Shown here: piece after piece, positions 33,391 through 41,458 of the stretch
Position numbering within the stretch: position 1 is the first letter of the stretch
How the letters are laid out: each line of letters starts with the position of its first letter
Assembly: GCA_023423335.1 (NCBI GenBank)
Contig: JAFAFU010000060.1
Coordinates: 1 to 42,313 of the forward strand
Length of the DNA: 42,313 nt
Reading direction: 5' to 3'
Source: Bacillota bacterium
GTDB taxonomy: Bacteria > Bacillota > Clostridia > Lachnospirales > Lachnospiraceae
Program-made: the position numbers and the translations under genes
The notes under the pieces: model-generated
What the model saw: only the letters and a program-made list of their open reading frames with translations
Told to the model about the DNA's origin: nothing
Database searches by the model: none

Positions 33391-34461
33391 CTACTCATTG
33401 ATTTTCAATCGGACTGTGAATGTCGTGCCCTTACCCGGCTCACTGGCGACAGAAACCGATCCGCCAAGCAGTTCGATCACCCTCAATGTAAGAGTGAGGC
33501 CCAATCCGTTACCTTCCTGCGAATGGGAGGTGTCTGCCTGATAGAACTTGTCAAAAATCTTGCCGATAGCCTCCCTGTTTATTCCGCAGCCGGTATCCGA
33601 TATGGCTACTGTAACCGTATCCGCATCGGACGTCTGTCTCAGCGAAACCGTACCGCCCGGCTCGGTAAACTTGATGGCATTGGACAACAAATTATGCCAC
33701 ACAATACCCAGCATCTCTTCATCGGCGCAAATCTCCACCCGGTCCTCCAATTCTGCAATAAACTCAATGTTTTTATTCTCCCACAAGTTCTCAAACTGCA
33801 GGGCATATTCCGTTAATTGACGGCACAGATCGTAGGGCTCCGCTGTCGGTATAATCTCTTGATTTTCCAGCTTATTAAGCTTTAGGATGTTCGTCACCAG
33901 TGCCGTCAGTTTCTGCGAAGCGCAGATGATAATGCCGCTATACTCTTTTCTGATGTCATAGGGCAGATTTTCTTTCTGTAACGCTTCAGCATAATTCTGT
34001 ATAATGGAAAGCGGGGTTTTAATCTCATGGGATACATTGGCAGTGAAATCAGTTTTAAGCGTCTCAATGCTGCCCAGTTCTTCCACCATCTTGTTAAAAT
34101 CCTCAAACATCACATCCATATAGTCGTATTTGTCAGAGGTGTGGACGGGTTCCAAATAGAAGGAGAAATCGCCGTTTGCCACCTCTTTGGCGGCTTCGCT
34201 CAGGCGGCGCATGGGGTCGTCAAATTTTTTGCGTATTTGATAATGGGTAATTAAGATAAAGGATGTGGAAACAAGCGCCCAATAACCCAGCATCCCAAAG
34301 ATATAACCCGGAGCCATACGGCCAAAGTCCATATACTCGGCATAAATCATGCCTTGCCCCGCAGACAGCACAAGCAATACCAAATAGGTGATGATATATT
34401 CCTTCCATGAAATATGCTTTGCTTTGACGCGCCTGTCATTTTCTATGTTTTTCTTTTTCAT
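33391..34461 (-). CDS. two-component sensor histidine kinase
   Basis: A 356-residue membrane kinase. Two transmembrane helices (about 21-41 and 53-74) flank a short extracellular loop of about ten residues, so it may sense the membrane rather than a ligand (inference). A HAMP linker (about 75-125), a dimerisation domain with phospho-accepting His145 in VSHEIKTPL, and an ATPase domain with N (HNLLSNAIKF), G1 (DTGCGI), F and G2 (GNGLGLTL) boxes follow. The start overlaps the response-regulator stop by four bases (ATGA), so the two are co-translated. Confidence 0.96.
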   Translation of the reverse strand: MKKKNIENDRRVKAKHISWKEYIITYLVLLVLSAGQGMIYAEYMDFGRMAPGYIFGMLGYWALVSTSFILITHYQIRKKFDDPMRRLSEAAKEVANGDFSFYLEPVHTSDKYDYMDVMFEDFNKMVEELGSIETLKTDFTANVSHEIKTPLSIIQNYAEALQKENLPYDIRKEYSGIIICASQKLTALVTNILKLNKLENQEIIPTAEPYDLCRQLTEYALQFENLWENKNIEFIAELEDRVEICADEEMLGIVWHNLLSNAIKFTEPGGTVSLRQTSDADTVTVAISDTGCGINREAIGKIFDKFYQADTSHSQEGNGLGLTLTLRVIELLGGSVSVASEPGKGTTFTVRLKINE

Positions 34462-35129
34462 TTCAGCACCGCCTTATATCCAAGACCGTGGACTGTGACA
34501 ATTTTAAATCCCGTGCAGATTGAAAATTTATCCCTCAGCTTGGTGATATACACATCCACAGCGCGGAGACTCGTCTCACTGTCAATACCCCAAAATTCGT
34601 CCATTAGTTGCACACGGGAAAAGGTGTGGCTGGGATAAGAGAGCAGCTTGTACAGAATATTAAACTCCCGAACCGTTACGGGGATATCCTCTTCATCCAT
34701 CACCGCAGTCATGGCGTCGGAATCCAACGTCAAATTTCCTACCGTAAGCCGCTTATCGCTGGCAATATTGGCCCGGCGGAGTAATGCGCCTATCCGCAGC
34801 ACCAGCTCGTCCATATTGATAGGCTTAATCATATAGTCATCAATGCCCACCTGGAAGCCCTTTTTCATAGCTGCCATATCGTCACGGGCCGTCATAAACA
34901 GGATGGGAATGGTTTTATTCACCTCCCTCACAGTTCGTGTGAATTCGAAGCCGTCAATTTCCGGCATCATGATATCCGAGATAATCAAATCAAAGAGGGA
35001 ATTATACATCGCGTCATACGCTTCCTGTACACTCAGACATCCTGTGCTTTTAAAACCACTGTCCTTTAAATACATGCAAACAATTTGGTTTAGCTTTAAA
35101 TCATCCTCCACTACCAGTATGTTTATCAT
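34458..35129 (-). CDS. OmpR/PhoB-family response regulator
   Basis: A 223-residue transcription factor. The receiver domain (1-115) has the acidic pocket VVEDD (9-10), phospho-accepting Asp52 in ISDIMMPE, and the conserved Lys in MIKPIN. The winged-helix DNA-binding domain (about 125-223) shows VTVREFNILYKLLSYP and VDVYITKLRDKF. GGAGG lies six bases before the ATG at 35129. The paired kinase follows. A direct-repeat operator covers the -35 region of its promoter. Confidence 0.97.
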   Translation of the reverse strand: MINILVVEDDLKLNQIVCMYLKDSGFKSTGCLSVQEAYDAMYNSLFDLIISDIMMPEIDGFEFTRTVREVNKTIPILFMTARDDMAAMKKGFQVGIDDYMIKPINMDELVLRIGALLRRANIASDKRLTVGNLTLDSDAMTAVMDEEDIPVTVREFNILYKLLSYPSHTFSRVQLMDEFWGIDSETSLRAVDVYITKLRDKFSICTGFKIVTVHGLGYKAVLK

Positions 35130-35163
35130 AAAAAACCTCCATAATAAGATTCCCAGCCCTCGC

Positions 35164-35196
35164 AGTATACCGGATAAATGTTTAAGAATTGTTTAA
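35164..35196 (-). promoter_or_regulatory. promoter with direct-repeat operator of the two-component operon
   Basis: Minus strand: TTAAACAATTC and TTAAACATTTA are adjacent 11-mers (within 35196-35174) overlapping the -35 position (ACAATT). They precede TATACT (35169-35164) at a 17-base spacing. The same elements occur before the membrane protein at 33208, so autoregulation is plausible. Confidence 0.6.
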
Positions 35197-35425
35197 ATCG
35201 GCCTCTTACAAAAATTATTTTCTGCAGCTTTACCGCGTGTGTCTGCAAACTTTCCGCTTCCTTTGGGATTGCCCGTATACGGTACCCGGAGATACCCCTT
35301 TTTCCCGCTGCGTTATTGGTTGAGATATATTCCGTTCAACTCCCTCCCGGCAGTACACTTTATTATATACACTTAATCGAACAATATCAAACCAGGAATA
35401 TATTCCCCTTTTGTTTTACTATAGA

Positions 35426-35460
35426 CACGAAAAAGCCCGGCAATACCGAGCTTTTTCGTG
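35426..35460 (-). terminator. terminator after the cys operon
   Basis: CACGAAAAAGC (35426-35436) pairs perfectly with GCTTTTTCGTG (35450-35460), with an inner CGG/CCG pair. The T-run is within the stem on the minus strand. It lies about 100 bases past cysN and may act in both directions. Confidence 0.6.
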
Positions 35461-35561
35461 CGTCAACCTTATACCATTCCTATTCTTACGGCAGCCTTGA
35501 ACTTACATTCCACATAATATCCGTCATTTATGCTTCGGGCCAAATACCGTGAAAAGCTTTG

Positions 35562-37175
35562 TTAAATTTCATAATCCTTCTCCCAAACCATCACCCTGCG
35601 GTACTTTCCAAAGTCCCGGGGTAAATCGGCTTCCAGTTCAATGCCATTTGCATCAATCAGAGGATACTTTGGTTCCCGCAAACCAAATCCCATAAAAATA
35701 CCGTCACGAATATTCGCAAAGCCGGAATCGGATGACAGGTCAAAATCAGGAGGATAGCTGAATTCCCCGTTTTGCAGGGGCAGGCGGTCTCCCTTAGCGT
35801 ATGCTGCAGGCGAAGGACTGTGCCTCAAAACAGTATGGATATCCGGATGATAGTAAAAACGGTCAAAAAGGTTGATTTTCAGTGTATTCGAACCATCGCA
35901 CAGGAAAATACCATCCTGCTTTTGCTCATCTGCGGCCTCAATTATACCGCAGGCCGCTGTAGCATGGCTTATCCGGTCAATTAAAATCAGCTCTCCCAGG
36001 GTTCTGTGAAGATGGAATTCGTCCAGTATCGCCGGTTCGGAAAGTACAATCCCGCACCGGACAATTTCATTCTTTGTAACCGAATTGGCGGAAAGCAGCG
36101 CACCGCTGTTAACGTCCACCTTGTGACGGATTCCCGTAACAATGGCCGGGAGCAGTTTCGTTCCCAGCTTGATCCAATAATCCTTGCCGGGAATCAGCTT
36201 CTGGTCATCCATCCAAAGCAGAGTGGCCGAGAAGGATTTGGCGGTTTTTAATTCGGCATTCCGGGTCAGGACACAACCGCGCGAAACATCCACTTCACGG
36301 TCCAGCTGAACGGTCACCGGCTGCCCCAGAACGGCGCTCTCCGCTTTGCCATCCGCTATGTGAATCGATTTAACCAGTGCTATCTCGCCGCTGGGCAGGG
36401 CGGTCAGCATATCGCCGACAGCAACTTTTCCCGCCTCAATCTGCCCCTGAAAGCCGCGGAAGCTGTGGTCGGGACGGCAAACCCGCTGCACCGGCATATA
36501 GAACCCGGCTTCGGGCGCATTCCCGGAAATGTCTACCGTCTCCAAATGCTCTAACAGAGTCGTGCCCCGATACCATACCATGTTGTCGGAATGACGGGTG
36601 ACATTATCCCCCTCGGTAGCTGAAACAGGAATTATAACTATGTTTTCCAGCCTCAACTCTTCTCTAAGCTTCCCGATATCCTCGGAAATCTCCAGAAAGC
36701 GTGTCTGATCGTATTCTGCCAAATCCATTTTATTGACCGCAAACACAAAATGGCGGATACCCATCAGGGCGCAAATCCGGGCATGACGCCGGGTCTGCAC
36801 CAGCACGCCCTGAGAAGCGTCCACCAATATCACCGCCAGATCGGCAAAGGACGCCCCTACTGCCATGTTCCGGGTGTATTCCTCATGACCGGGGGTGTCT
36901 GCAACAATGAAGCTGCGCCGATCCGTGGTAAAGTAGCGGTAAGCCACGTCAATTGTGATCCCCTGCTCACGCTCAGCCATCAGACCGTCCAGCAGCAGAG
37001 AGTAATCAATCGCACCTCCCCGGCTGCCCACCTGGCTATCCAGGATCAGCGCCTGCTCCTGATCGGCATACAGCAGCTTGGAATCATAGAGTATATGCCC
37101 GATCAGCGTGGATTTGCCGTCATCCACACTGCCACAGGTAATAAATTTTAAAAGACCGATTTCTGCATTGCTCAT
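35562..37175 (-). CDS. cysN: sulfate adenylyltransferase GTPase subunit with C-terminal extension
   Basis: A 537-residue EF-Tu-like GTPase that drives ATP sulfurylase (CysD) to form adenosine phosphosulfate. GTPase motifs are intact: G1 GSVDDGKSTL, G3 DTPGHEEYTRNM and G4 NKMD. Domain 2/3 beta-barrels follow and end near residue 415 with ELILIDRISHATAACGIIE, where normal CysN proteins stop shortly after. Here about 120 further residues follow (GSNTLKINLFDRFYYHPD onward). The APS kinase P-loop that forms CysNC fusions is not visible there. The start overlaps the cysD stop by one base. The extension's role is unknown. Confidence 0.92.
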   Translation of the reverse strand: MSNAEIGLLKFITCGSVDDGKSTLIGHILYDSKLLYADQEQALILDSQVGSRGGAIDYSLLLDGLMAEREQGITIDVAYRYFTTDRRSFIVADTPGHEEYTRNMAVGASFADLAVILVDASQGVLVQTRRHARICALMGIRHFVFAVNKMDLAEYDQTRFLEISEDIGKLREELRLENIVIIPVSATEGDNVTRHSDNMVWYRGTTLLEHLETVDISGNAPEAGFYMPVQRVCRPDHSFRGFQGQIEAGKVAVGDMLTALPSGEIALVKSIHIADGKAESAVLGQPVTVQLDREVDVSRGCVLTRNAELKTAKSFSATLLWMDDQKLIPGKDYWIKLGTKLLPAIVTGIRHKVDVNSGALLSANSVTKNEIVRCGIVLSEPAILDEFHLHRTLGELILIDRISHATAACGIIEAADEQKQDGIFLCDGSNTLKINLFDRFYYHPDIHTVLRHSPSPAAYAKGDRLPLQNGEFSYPPDFDLSSDSGFANIRDGIFMGFGLREPKYPLIDANGIELEADLPRDFGKYRRVMVWEKDYEI

Positions 37176-38071
37176 TAAAAATACCCCTCCCGTTTTCGCC
37201 GTTCCATGCTTCCTGCCGCTTCATTGTCAATGACCCGGCTGGTTCGCTCTGAGGTCACAGATGCCAGTGTTTCGTCAATCACCTTATCCAATGTGTCAGC
37301 CTCTGATTCCACCCCACCGGTAAGAGGGTAGCAACCCAAGGTGCGGAAACGCACTTTTTTCAGCTCCGGCGTTTCGCCGGACAACAGGCGCATCCGGTCA
37401 TCGTCCACCATAATAATATTGCCGTCCCGGTATATCACGGGGCGCTCGGCGGCAAAATACAGCGGCACAATCTCGATATTTTCACGGCGTATGTATTGCC
37501 AGATATCTTTCTCCGTCCAATTGGAAATGGGGAATACCCGCATACTCTCACCTTTGTTAATCCGGGTATTATAAAGTTTCCACATTTCGGGCCGCTGATT
37601 TTTCGGATCCCAGGCGTGATGCTCATTGCGAAAAGAAAAGATCCGCTCCTTGGCACGGGATTTTTCCTCATCCCGCCGCCCTCCGCCAAAGGCTGCCGTA
37701 AACTGATATTTGGTTAAAGCATCTTTGAGCGCCTGTGTTTTCATGATATCGGTGTAGGCCGCACCGTGATCGAAGGGATTTATTCCCTGGACAATAGCAT
37801 CTTCATTCCGATAAACCAGCATGTTAATGCCCAGTTCCCTTGCCCTTTTATCCCGGAATTCAATCATTTCGTGAAACTTCCAGCTTGTGTCGATGTGCAG
37901 AAAAGGAAATGGGGGTTTCTCGGGATAAAAGGCTTTCAGAGCCAAATGAAGCATGACCGAGGAATCCTTGCCAATCGAATAGAGCATGACCGGGCGCTCG
38001 CATTCGGCGGCTACCTCCCGGAAAATATAGATAGCCTCAGCCTCCAGTTTATCTAAGTGTGTCAATGACAT
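37175..38071 (-). CDS. cysD: sulfate adenylyltransferase catalytic subunit
   Basis: A 298-residue PP-loop ATP pyrophosphatase that joins sulfate to AMP from ATP. Seen are the modified P-loop YSIGKDSSVMLHLALKAF, HIDTSWKFHEM, the FGGGRRDEEKSRAKER signature and the SNWTEKDIWQYI segment. The ATG at 38071 follows AGGAG by seven bases, and the longer frame to 38230 overlaps the ferredoxin gene and lacks family character. It lies between the ferredoxin gene and cysN, in the order aprA-aprB-cysD-cysN. Confidence 0.96.
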   Translation of the reverse strand: MSLTHLDKLEAEAIYIFREVAAECERPVMLYSIGKDSSVMLHLALKAFYPEKPPFPFLHIDTSWKFHEMIEFRDKRARELGINMLVYRNEDAIVQGINPFDHGAAYTDIMKTQALKDALTKYQFTAAFGGGRRDEEKSRAKERIFSFRNEHHAWDPKNQRPEMWKLYNTRINKGESMRVFPISNWTEKDIWQYIRRENIEIVPLYFAAERPVIYRDGNIIMVDDDRMRLLSGETPELKKVRFRTLGCYPLTGGVESEADTLDKVIDETLASVTSERTSRVIDNEAAGSMERRKREGYF

Positions 38072-38081
38072 AATATCACTC

Positions 38082-38396
38082 CTAATATTTATTTGAATCG
38101 CGGCTGTCCACCGTAAGGGTCTGCGTCCCGTTATCCGGATTCGTGACCGTCCAGCGGAGCAGATTATTTTCCGAACGGACGGTAAGCCGGCCGCCGAGAC
38201 CTCCCATATCTTCTCCCAGAAACAGGGCAATCGCCTGTACCGGGCATTCCTTTACGCAGGAGGCACAGCCCCAGCAGCGTTCCGGATGGGGAATATGGGC
38301 CTTTTTCTTATCATTCAGCCGGATCAGTGTCCCCGGACAAACTGCTGCACATCGTCCGCAGCCGATACAAAAATTACGGGAAATCTCAATGCTCAT
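38082..38396 (-). CDS. AprB-like 2x[4Fe-4S] ferredoxin subunit
   Basis: A 104-residue iron-sulfur protein with two C-x2-C-x2-C-x3-C cluster motifs: C10, C13, C16, C20 (NFCIGCGRCAAVCPG) and C41, C44, C47, C51 (RCWGCASCVKECP). A beta-rich tail follows. This is the layout of the beta subunit of adenylylsulfate reductase, which passes electrons to the flavin subunit encoded upstream. The ATG at 38396 has AGGAGG nine bases upstream and overlaps the end of the flavoprotein gene, so the two are translationally coupled. As a general ferredoxin it could also serve another partner. Confidence 0.88.
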   Translation of the reverse strand: MSIEISRNFCIGCGRCAAVCPGTLIRLNDKKKAHIPHPERCWGCASCVKECPVQAIALFLGEDMGGLGGRLTVRSENNLLRWTVTNPDNGTQTLTVDSRDSNKY

Positions 38397-40059
38397 ACCG
38401 TTCTCCCTCCTGCACCAACGGCCGGAATACAATGTTTAACCTTCCGCTTTCCAACCGGGAGTTGACATATTGATTCCATTCGGCTCCGCTTTCCGGATAA
38501 TCGATATGCTCGGCAAAGCTATGCCAGCGGGTTTCTTTGCGGGCAGACAGGTGGGCAATGACCGACCGGCAGACAGTGAGCCGTTCCCGCAGTTCCAACA
38601 GGTAGACCAGTTCCTGCGGCTCCGAAGCGGACAGCAGGCCTGCCTGCCGCTCCAGCTCACTGATGTTATCCGCCGCTATACGCAGAGACCCCTCTGAAAA
38701 GCGGTAATGAGAACCAATTCCTCCCGCATATTCATCCATGACAGCCTGCATGGTTTCTTCCAGTTCATCTATGCTGTATGGCCCTTGGGGTTTATTCAGG
38801 AAGCCTTCCAACCAATGCTTTCTTGCTTCCGCCTCGCCCATATCCGGCAGCGCTGCCGCATCCTTCATATATTTAACTGCTGCTTTAGCTGCAATTTCAC
38901 CTTCCACAAACGCCCCGGTAACATATTTCTGAGGGCATCCGCCGGCAACATCTCCCGCTGCGAAAAGACCCTTGATTGTTGTTTCCCGGTTGGTATCCAC
39001 CCAATATCCGCTGGCGGTGTGACCGCCGACGATGTATGGCTCAGTGCCCTCAATTTCAACATTTTGGACGCCCGGTGTCCGGCCGCTTTCCAGCCACCGC
39101 AGGGTTTGGCTGGGGGCCATATTAAGATAGGCCTTATACAAATCCTCCTCCTGCGCTTTGGTGATCCCAACGGTTCGCAGATAACAGGGACCGCGCCCTT
39201 CCAGGTTTTCGGTTACCGTGCCATGTACCCGCTGAGAGGTGGTAATGCCATATTTCTGCTCATACACCTCGCCCAGAATGTTAATCTGTTTCGCGCCTAC
39301 CCCCTGTGCCAGCGTACCGGTTGGAGCAATGGTATCCTTGCACCGCAGGGCGATGAAACGCATTTCAAAGGTGGTCATTTCCGCTCCGGCATAAATGCCC
39401 ATAGCGAAGCCGGCACCGGTGTTGAAGGGAGGATACCACATTTTGTGGCGGGAAAAGCCGGGATGGTTCGGCTTATACAGTCCCGAGGCTCCACCGGTGG
39501 CACAGAGTACCGCTTTTGCTGTAATTACATATAAAACCGGCTGATCTACGCCAATGGCGTAAGCACCCCGAATTTGATTATTTGTCACAATGTACTCGAA
39601 TGCGTTTACGCGGTTCAATACGGTAATTTGCGGCTGGGCGGCAATGGCTCCGGCCAAAATCGGTTTGATGTTTTCGCCATTTATTTTTATATTGCGGTTT
39701 CCGCGGGTAATATACCGTCCCTGTTCATCCTTCAGGATCGTAAGCCCCAGTGATTCCAGCTTAGTAACCGTGCGGTTCAATCCCTCAGCCATGGTCAGCA
39801 GCAAATCGCCCCGAACAATACCTTCGGCATCCGCGCGGGCATAATCCACATAATCCTGCGGCGTTTTGCCAGGTACAATATAGGCATTAATAGCATTGAC
39901 CCCGGCAGCCAGGCAGCCACTGCGCTTGATATCCGCCTTCTCAGCAATCAGCACATTGCCGCCGGATACTTCACAAAAGGTCAGCGCTGCGTAGCATCCC
40001 GCCGTGCCTCCGCCGATAATCAGAAAATCCGCACGGAGTGTTTCGATTTGCAAATTCAT
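38386..40059 (-). CDS. adenylylsulfate reductase alpha-like flavoprotein
   Basis: A 557-residue FAD-binding protein of the succinate dehydrogenase/fumarate reductase superfamily. The dinucleotide site IIGGGTAGCYAALTF lies at residues 14-28, with GGASGLYKPN and HTASGYWVDTNRET-GLFAAGDVAGG later. Its partner ferredoxin and the neighbouring CysDN indicate an APS reductase (AprA) role: APS is reduced to sulfite and AMP. With no sulfite-respiration genes near, an assimilatory role is likely. Upstream are a promoter and a LacI-type operator shared with the divergent regulator. A fumarate reductase or aspartate oxidase is less likely given the context. Confidence 0.88.
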   Translation of the reverse strand: MNLQIETLRADFLIIGGGTAGCYAALTFCEVSGGNVLIAEKADIKRSGCLAAGVNAINAYIVPGKTPQDYVDYARADAEGIVRGDLLLTMAEGLNRTVTKLESLGLTILKDEQGRYITRGNRNIKINGENIKPILAGAIAAQPQITVLNRVNAFEYIVTNNQIRGAYAIGVDQPVLYVITAKAVLCATGGASGLYKPNHPGFSRHKMWYPPFNTGAGFAMGIYAGAEMTTFEMRFIALRCKDTIAPTGTLAQGVGAKQINILGEVYEQKYGITTSQRVHGTVTENLEGRGPCYLRTVGITKAQEEDLYKAYLNMAPSQTLRWLESGRTPGVQNVEIEGTEPYIVGGHTASGYWVDTNRETTIKGLFAAGDVAGGCPQKYVTGAFVEGEIAAKAAVKYMKDAAALPDMGEAEARKHWLEGFLNKPQGPYSIDELEETMQAVMDEYAGGIGSHYRFSEGSLRIAADNISELERQAGLLSASEPQELVYLLELRERLTVCRSVIAHLSARKETRWHSFAEHIDYPESGAEWNQYVNSRLESGRLNIVFRPLVQEGERYEH

Positions 40060-40101
40060 TTAATCACCTACCCAACATACAGATTTAATATGATATTAAT
40101 C

Positions 40102-40131
40102 ATGATACACAAGACATGGGGAAAAATCCAA
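40102..40131 (-). promoter_or_regulatory. promoter of the apr-cys operon
   Basis: TTGGAT (40131-40126), an 18-base spacer and TATCAT (40107-40102), about 45 bases before the flavoprotein ATG. The proximal LacI-type site begins ten bases upstream of the -35. Confidence 0.6.
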
Positions 40132-40140
40132 CGCTAATTG

Positions 40141-40150
40141 CGCAAACGTT
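40141..40150. promoter_or_regulatory. LacI-type operator, cys side
   Basis: CGCAAACGTT, with the AAACGTT core and central CG typical of LacI/PurR/CcpA-family sites. The same decamer recurs at 40186-40195. Confidence 0.6.
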
Positions 40151-40185
40151 ACACAAGTAAACCGCCAAAATCAGAGCATAATCAA

Positions 40186-40195
40186 CGCAAACGTT
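40186..40195. promoter_or_regulatory. LacI-type operator, regulator side
   Basis: CGCAAACGTT followed by TT, so the core AAACGTTT is fully palindromic. It ends 15 bases before the -35 of the LacI-family gene. The two copies are 45 bp apart between the divergent genes. Confidence 0.65.
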
Positions 40196-40209
40196 TTATC
40201 ATTTTCTAC

Positions 40210-40238
40210 TTGAAATTTTTGCAGGAATAGCGTATCAT
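40210..40238 (+). promoter_or_regulatory. sigma-A promoter of the LacI-family regulator
   Basis: TTGAAA (40210-40215), a 17-base spacer and TATCAT (40233-40238), about 50 bases before the ATG. Confidence 0.65.
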
Positions 40239-40285
40239 ATCAAACATATATATTTAATATATATTTATGCAAAAGGGGGTTCGGT

Positions 40286-41326
40286 ATGACTTTAAAAGAA
40301 ATCGCAGCACAGGCCGGGGTGTCTGTTTCGACTGTATCACGGATTATCAACTCCCCGGATGACAGCTTTGCCCGTAAGGAAGTACGCAACCGGGTCTGGT
40401 CAATTATCAAAGAAACCGGCTACACGCCCAATCAAAGCGCCAGAGAGCTGAAGCAGGGAAAAACGGCAAAGGCGCAGGGAATGCCCACCGGCGCATTAGC
40501 CTGCATTTTGGGCAGAACCAAGACTCTGGATGACAATCCCTTTTTTGCACAGCTCGCAAGGGTTATTGAACAGCAGGCGATGGAGGCGGGCTATCCCGTG
40601 CGGGTTTCCTATTCGGTATTTGATATAAAGACAGACGTCATACCGGAAAAGATCGAGTCGGTCAAAACGGACGGCGCTATTATTCTGGGAAGATTCAACA
40701 GCAATTACATGAATTCTTTGAAAAATCATTATAGAAACCTGGTCTATGTGGGGCGCAACATCATCTCGGCCGACTGCGATCAAATCATCTGCGATGGATA
40801 TGAGGCAACTCAAATTGCAATGAAGCACCTTATAGCTTTCGGTCACCGGCAAATTGGTTATATCGGTGAGATATCGAACGAGGTAAGGTACCAGGCATAC
40901 CTTGCTGCGCTCCGCGAGCACGGACTGGATTATTCCCCAAGCCTGGTCAGTGATTGCCAGCAAAACGGAACCGGAGGATACCAGGGGGCTGCACATCTGA
41001 TCAACACGGCCAGACCGCTTCCCACCGCTGTTTTCTGCGCGACCGACATCACTGCTATCGCCGCCCTGCGCCGCTTCACAGAGGAAAAAATCAAGGTGCC
41101 GGAACATCTTTCCATCATCAGTATGGATAATATTGAGCTGTCCGGGTATGTTTCCCCAATGCTGACCACTGTGGGAATGCCAATCGCCGAAATGGGAAAC
41201 GTGGCGGTACAAACCCTCATTGACCGGATTCATAAGCGGCATAAGCTGCCCATGAAAATCTTTTTGCCAAACAAGCTGGTGATCAGAGAGAGCGTTGCGG
41301 ATCTGAATGTGGGAGCGTATATATAG
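40286..41326 (+). CDS. LacI-family transcriptional regulator
   Basis: A 346-residue regulator with an N-terminal helix-turn-helix and hinge (LKEIAAQAGVSVSTVSRIIN at 3-22, then YTPNQSARELKQGKTA). A periplasmic-binding-like effector and dimerisation domain follows (about 68-340; ACILGRTKTLDDNPFFAQL and LVYVGRN, with GYIGEISNEVRY and FCATDITAIAALR). GGGGG lies about six bases before the ATG at 40286. It is divergent from the apr-cys operon and upstream of cysA, so it likely controls sulfate assimilation. That is unusual for a family that mostly senses sugars or nucleobases. The effector is unknown. Confidence 0.93.
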   Translation: MTLKEIAAQAGVSVSTVSRIINSPDDSFARKEVRNRVWSIIKETGYTPNQSARELKQGKTAKAQGMPTGALACILGRTKTLDDNPFFAQLARVIEQQAMEAGYPVRVSYSVFDIKTDVIPEKIESVKTDGAIILGRFNSNYMNSLKNHYRNLVYVGRNIISADCDQIICDGYEATQIAMKHLIAFGHRQIGYIGEISNEVRYQAYLAALREHGLDYSPSLVSDCQQNGTGGYQGAAHLINTARPLPTAVFCATDITAIAALRRFTEEKIKVPEHLSIISMDNIELSGYVSPMLTTVGMPIAEMGNVAVQTLIDRIHKRHKLPMKIFLPNKLVIRESVADLNVGAYI

Positions 41327-41385
41327 AAATCTTTCCCGATCCCTGTGAAAAGGCTGTTGTATTAGTATTACAATAAGAACAAAGT

Positions 41386-41414
41386 AAGCGGCGCGGAAAC
41401 CTCCCGCGCCGCTT
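41386..41414. terminator. bidirectional terminator between the LacI gene and cysA
   Basis: A perfect GC-rich 11-pair stem AAGCGGCGCGG/CCGCGCCGCTT (41386-41396 with 41404-41414). It is followed on the plus strand by GTATTTAT and on the minus strand by ACTTTGTT. It separates the convergent ends of the regulator and the importer ATPase. Confidence 0.8.
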
Positions 41415-41458
41415 GTATTTATATAACTATTATACAGCAGCCTATGCTTGCACTCATA

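Larger units (their letters stand above)
35130..35561. other. intergenic region between the two-component operon and cysN
   Basis: Contains the operon's promoter and operator (35164-35196) and the terminator of the cys operon (35426-35460). The rest is AT-rich with no recognised gene. Confidence 0.6.

Noticed and set aside
35562..40059. Dissimilatory sulfate respiration
   Set aside because: AprA/AprB-like genes are present but no sulfite reductase or membrane electron-transfer genes are seen in the window, and the partners are CysD/CysN with an importer.
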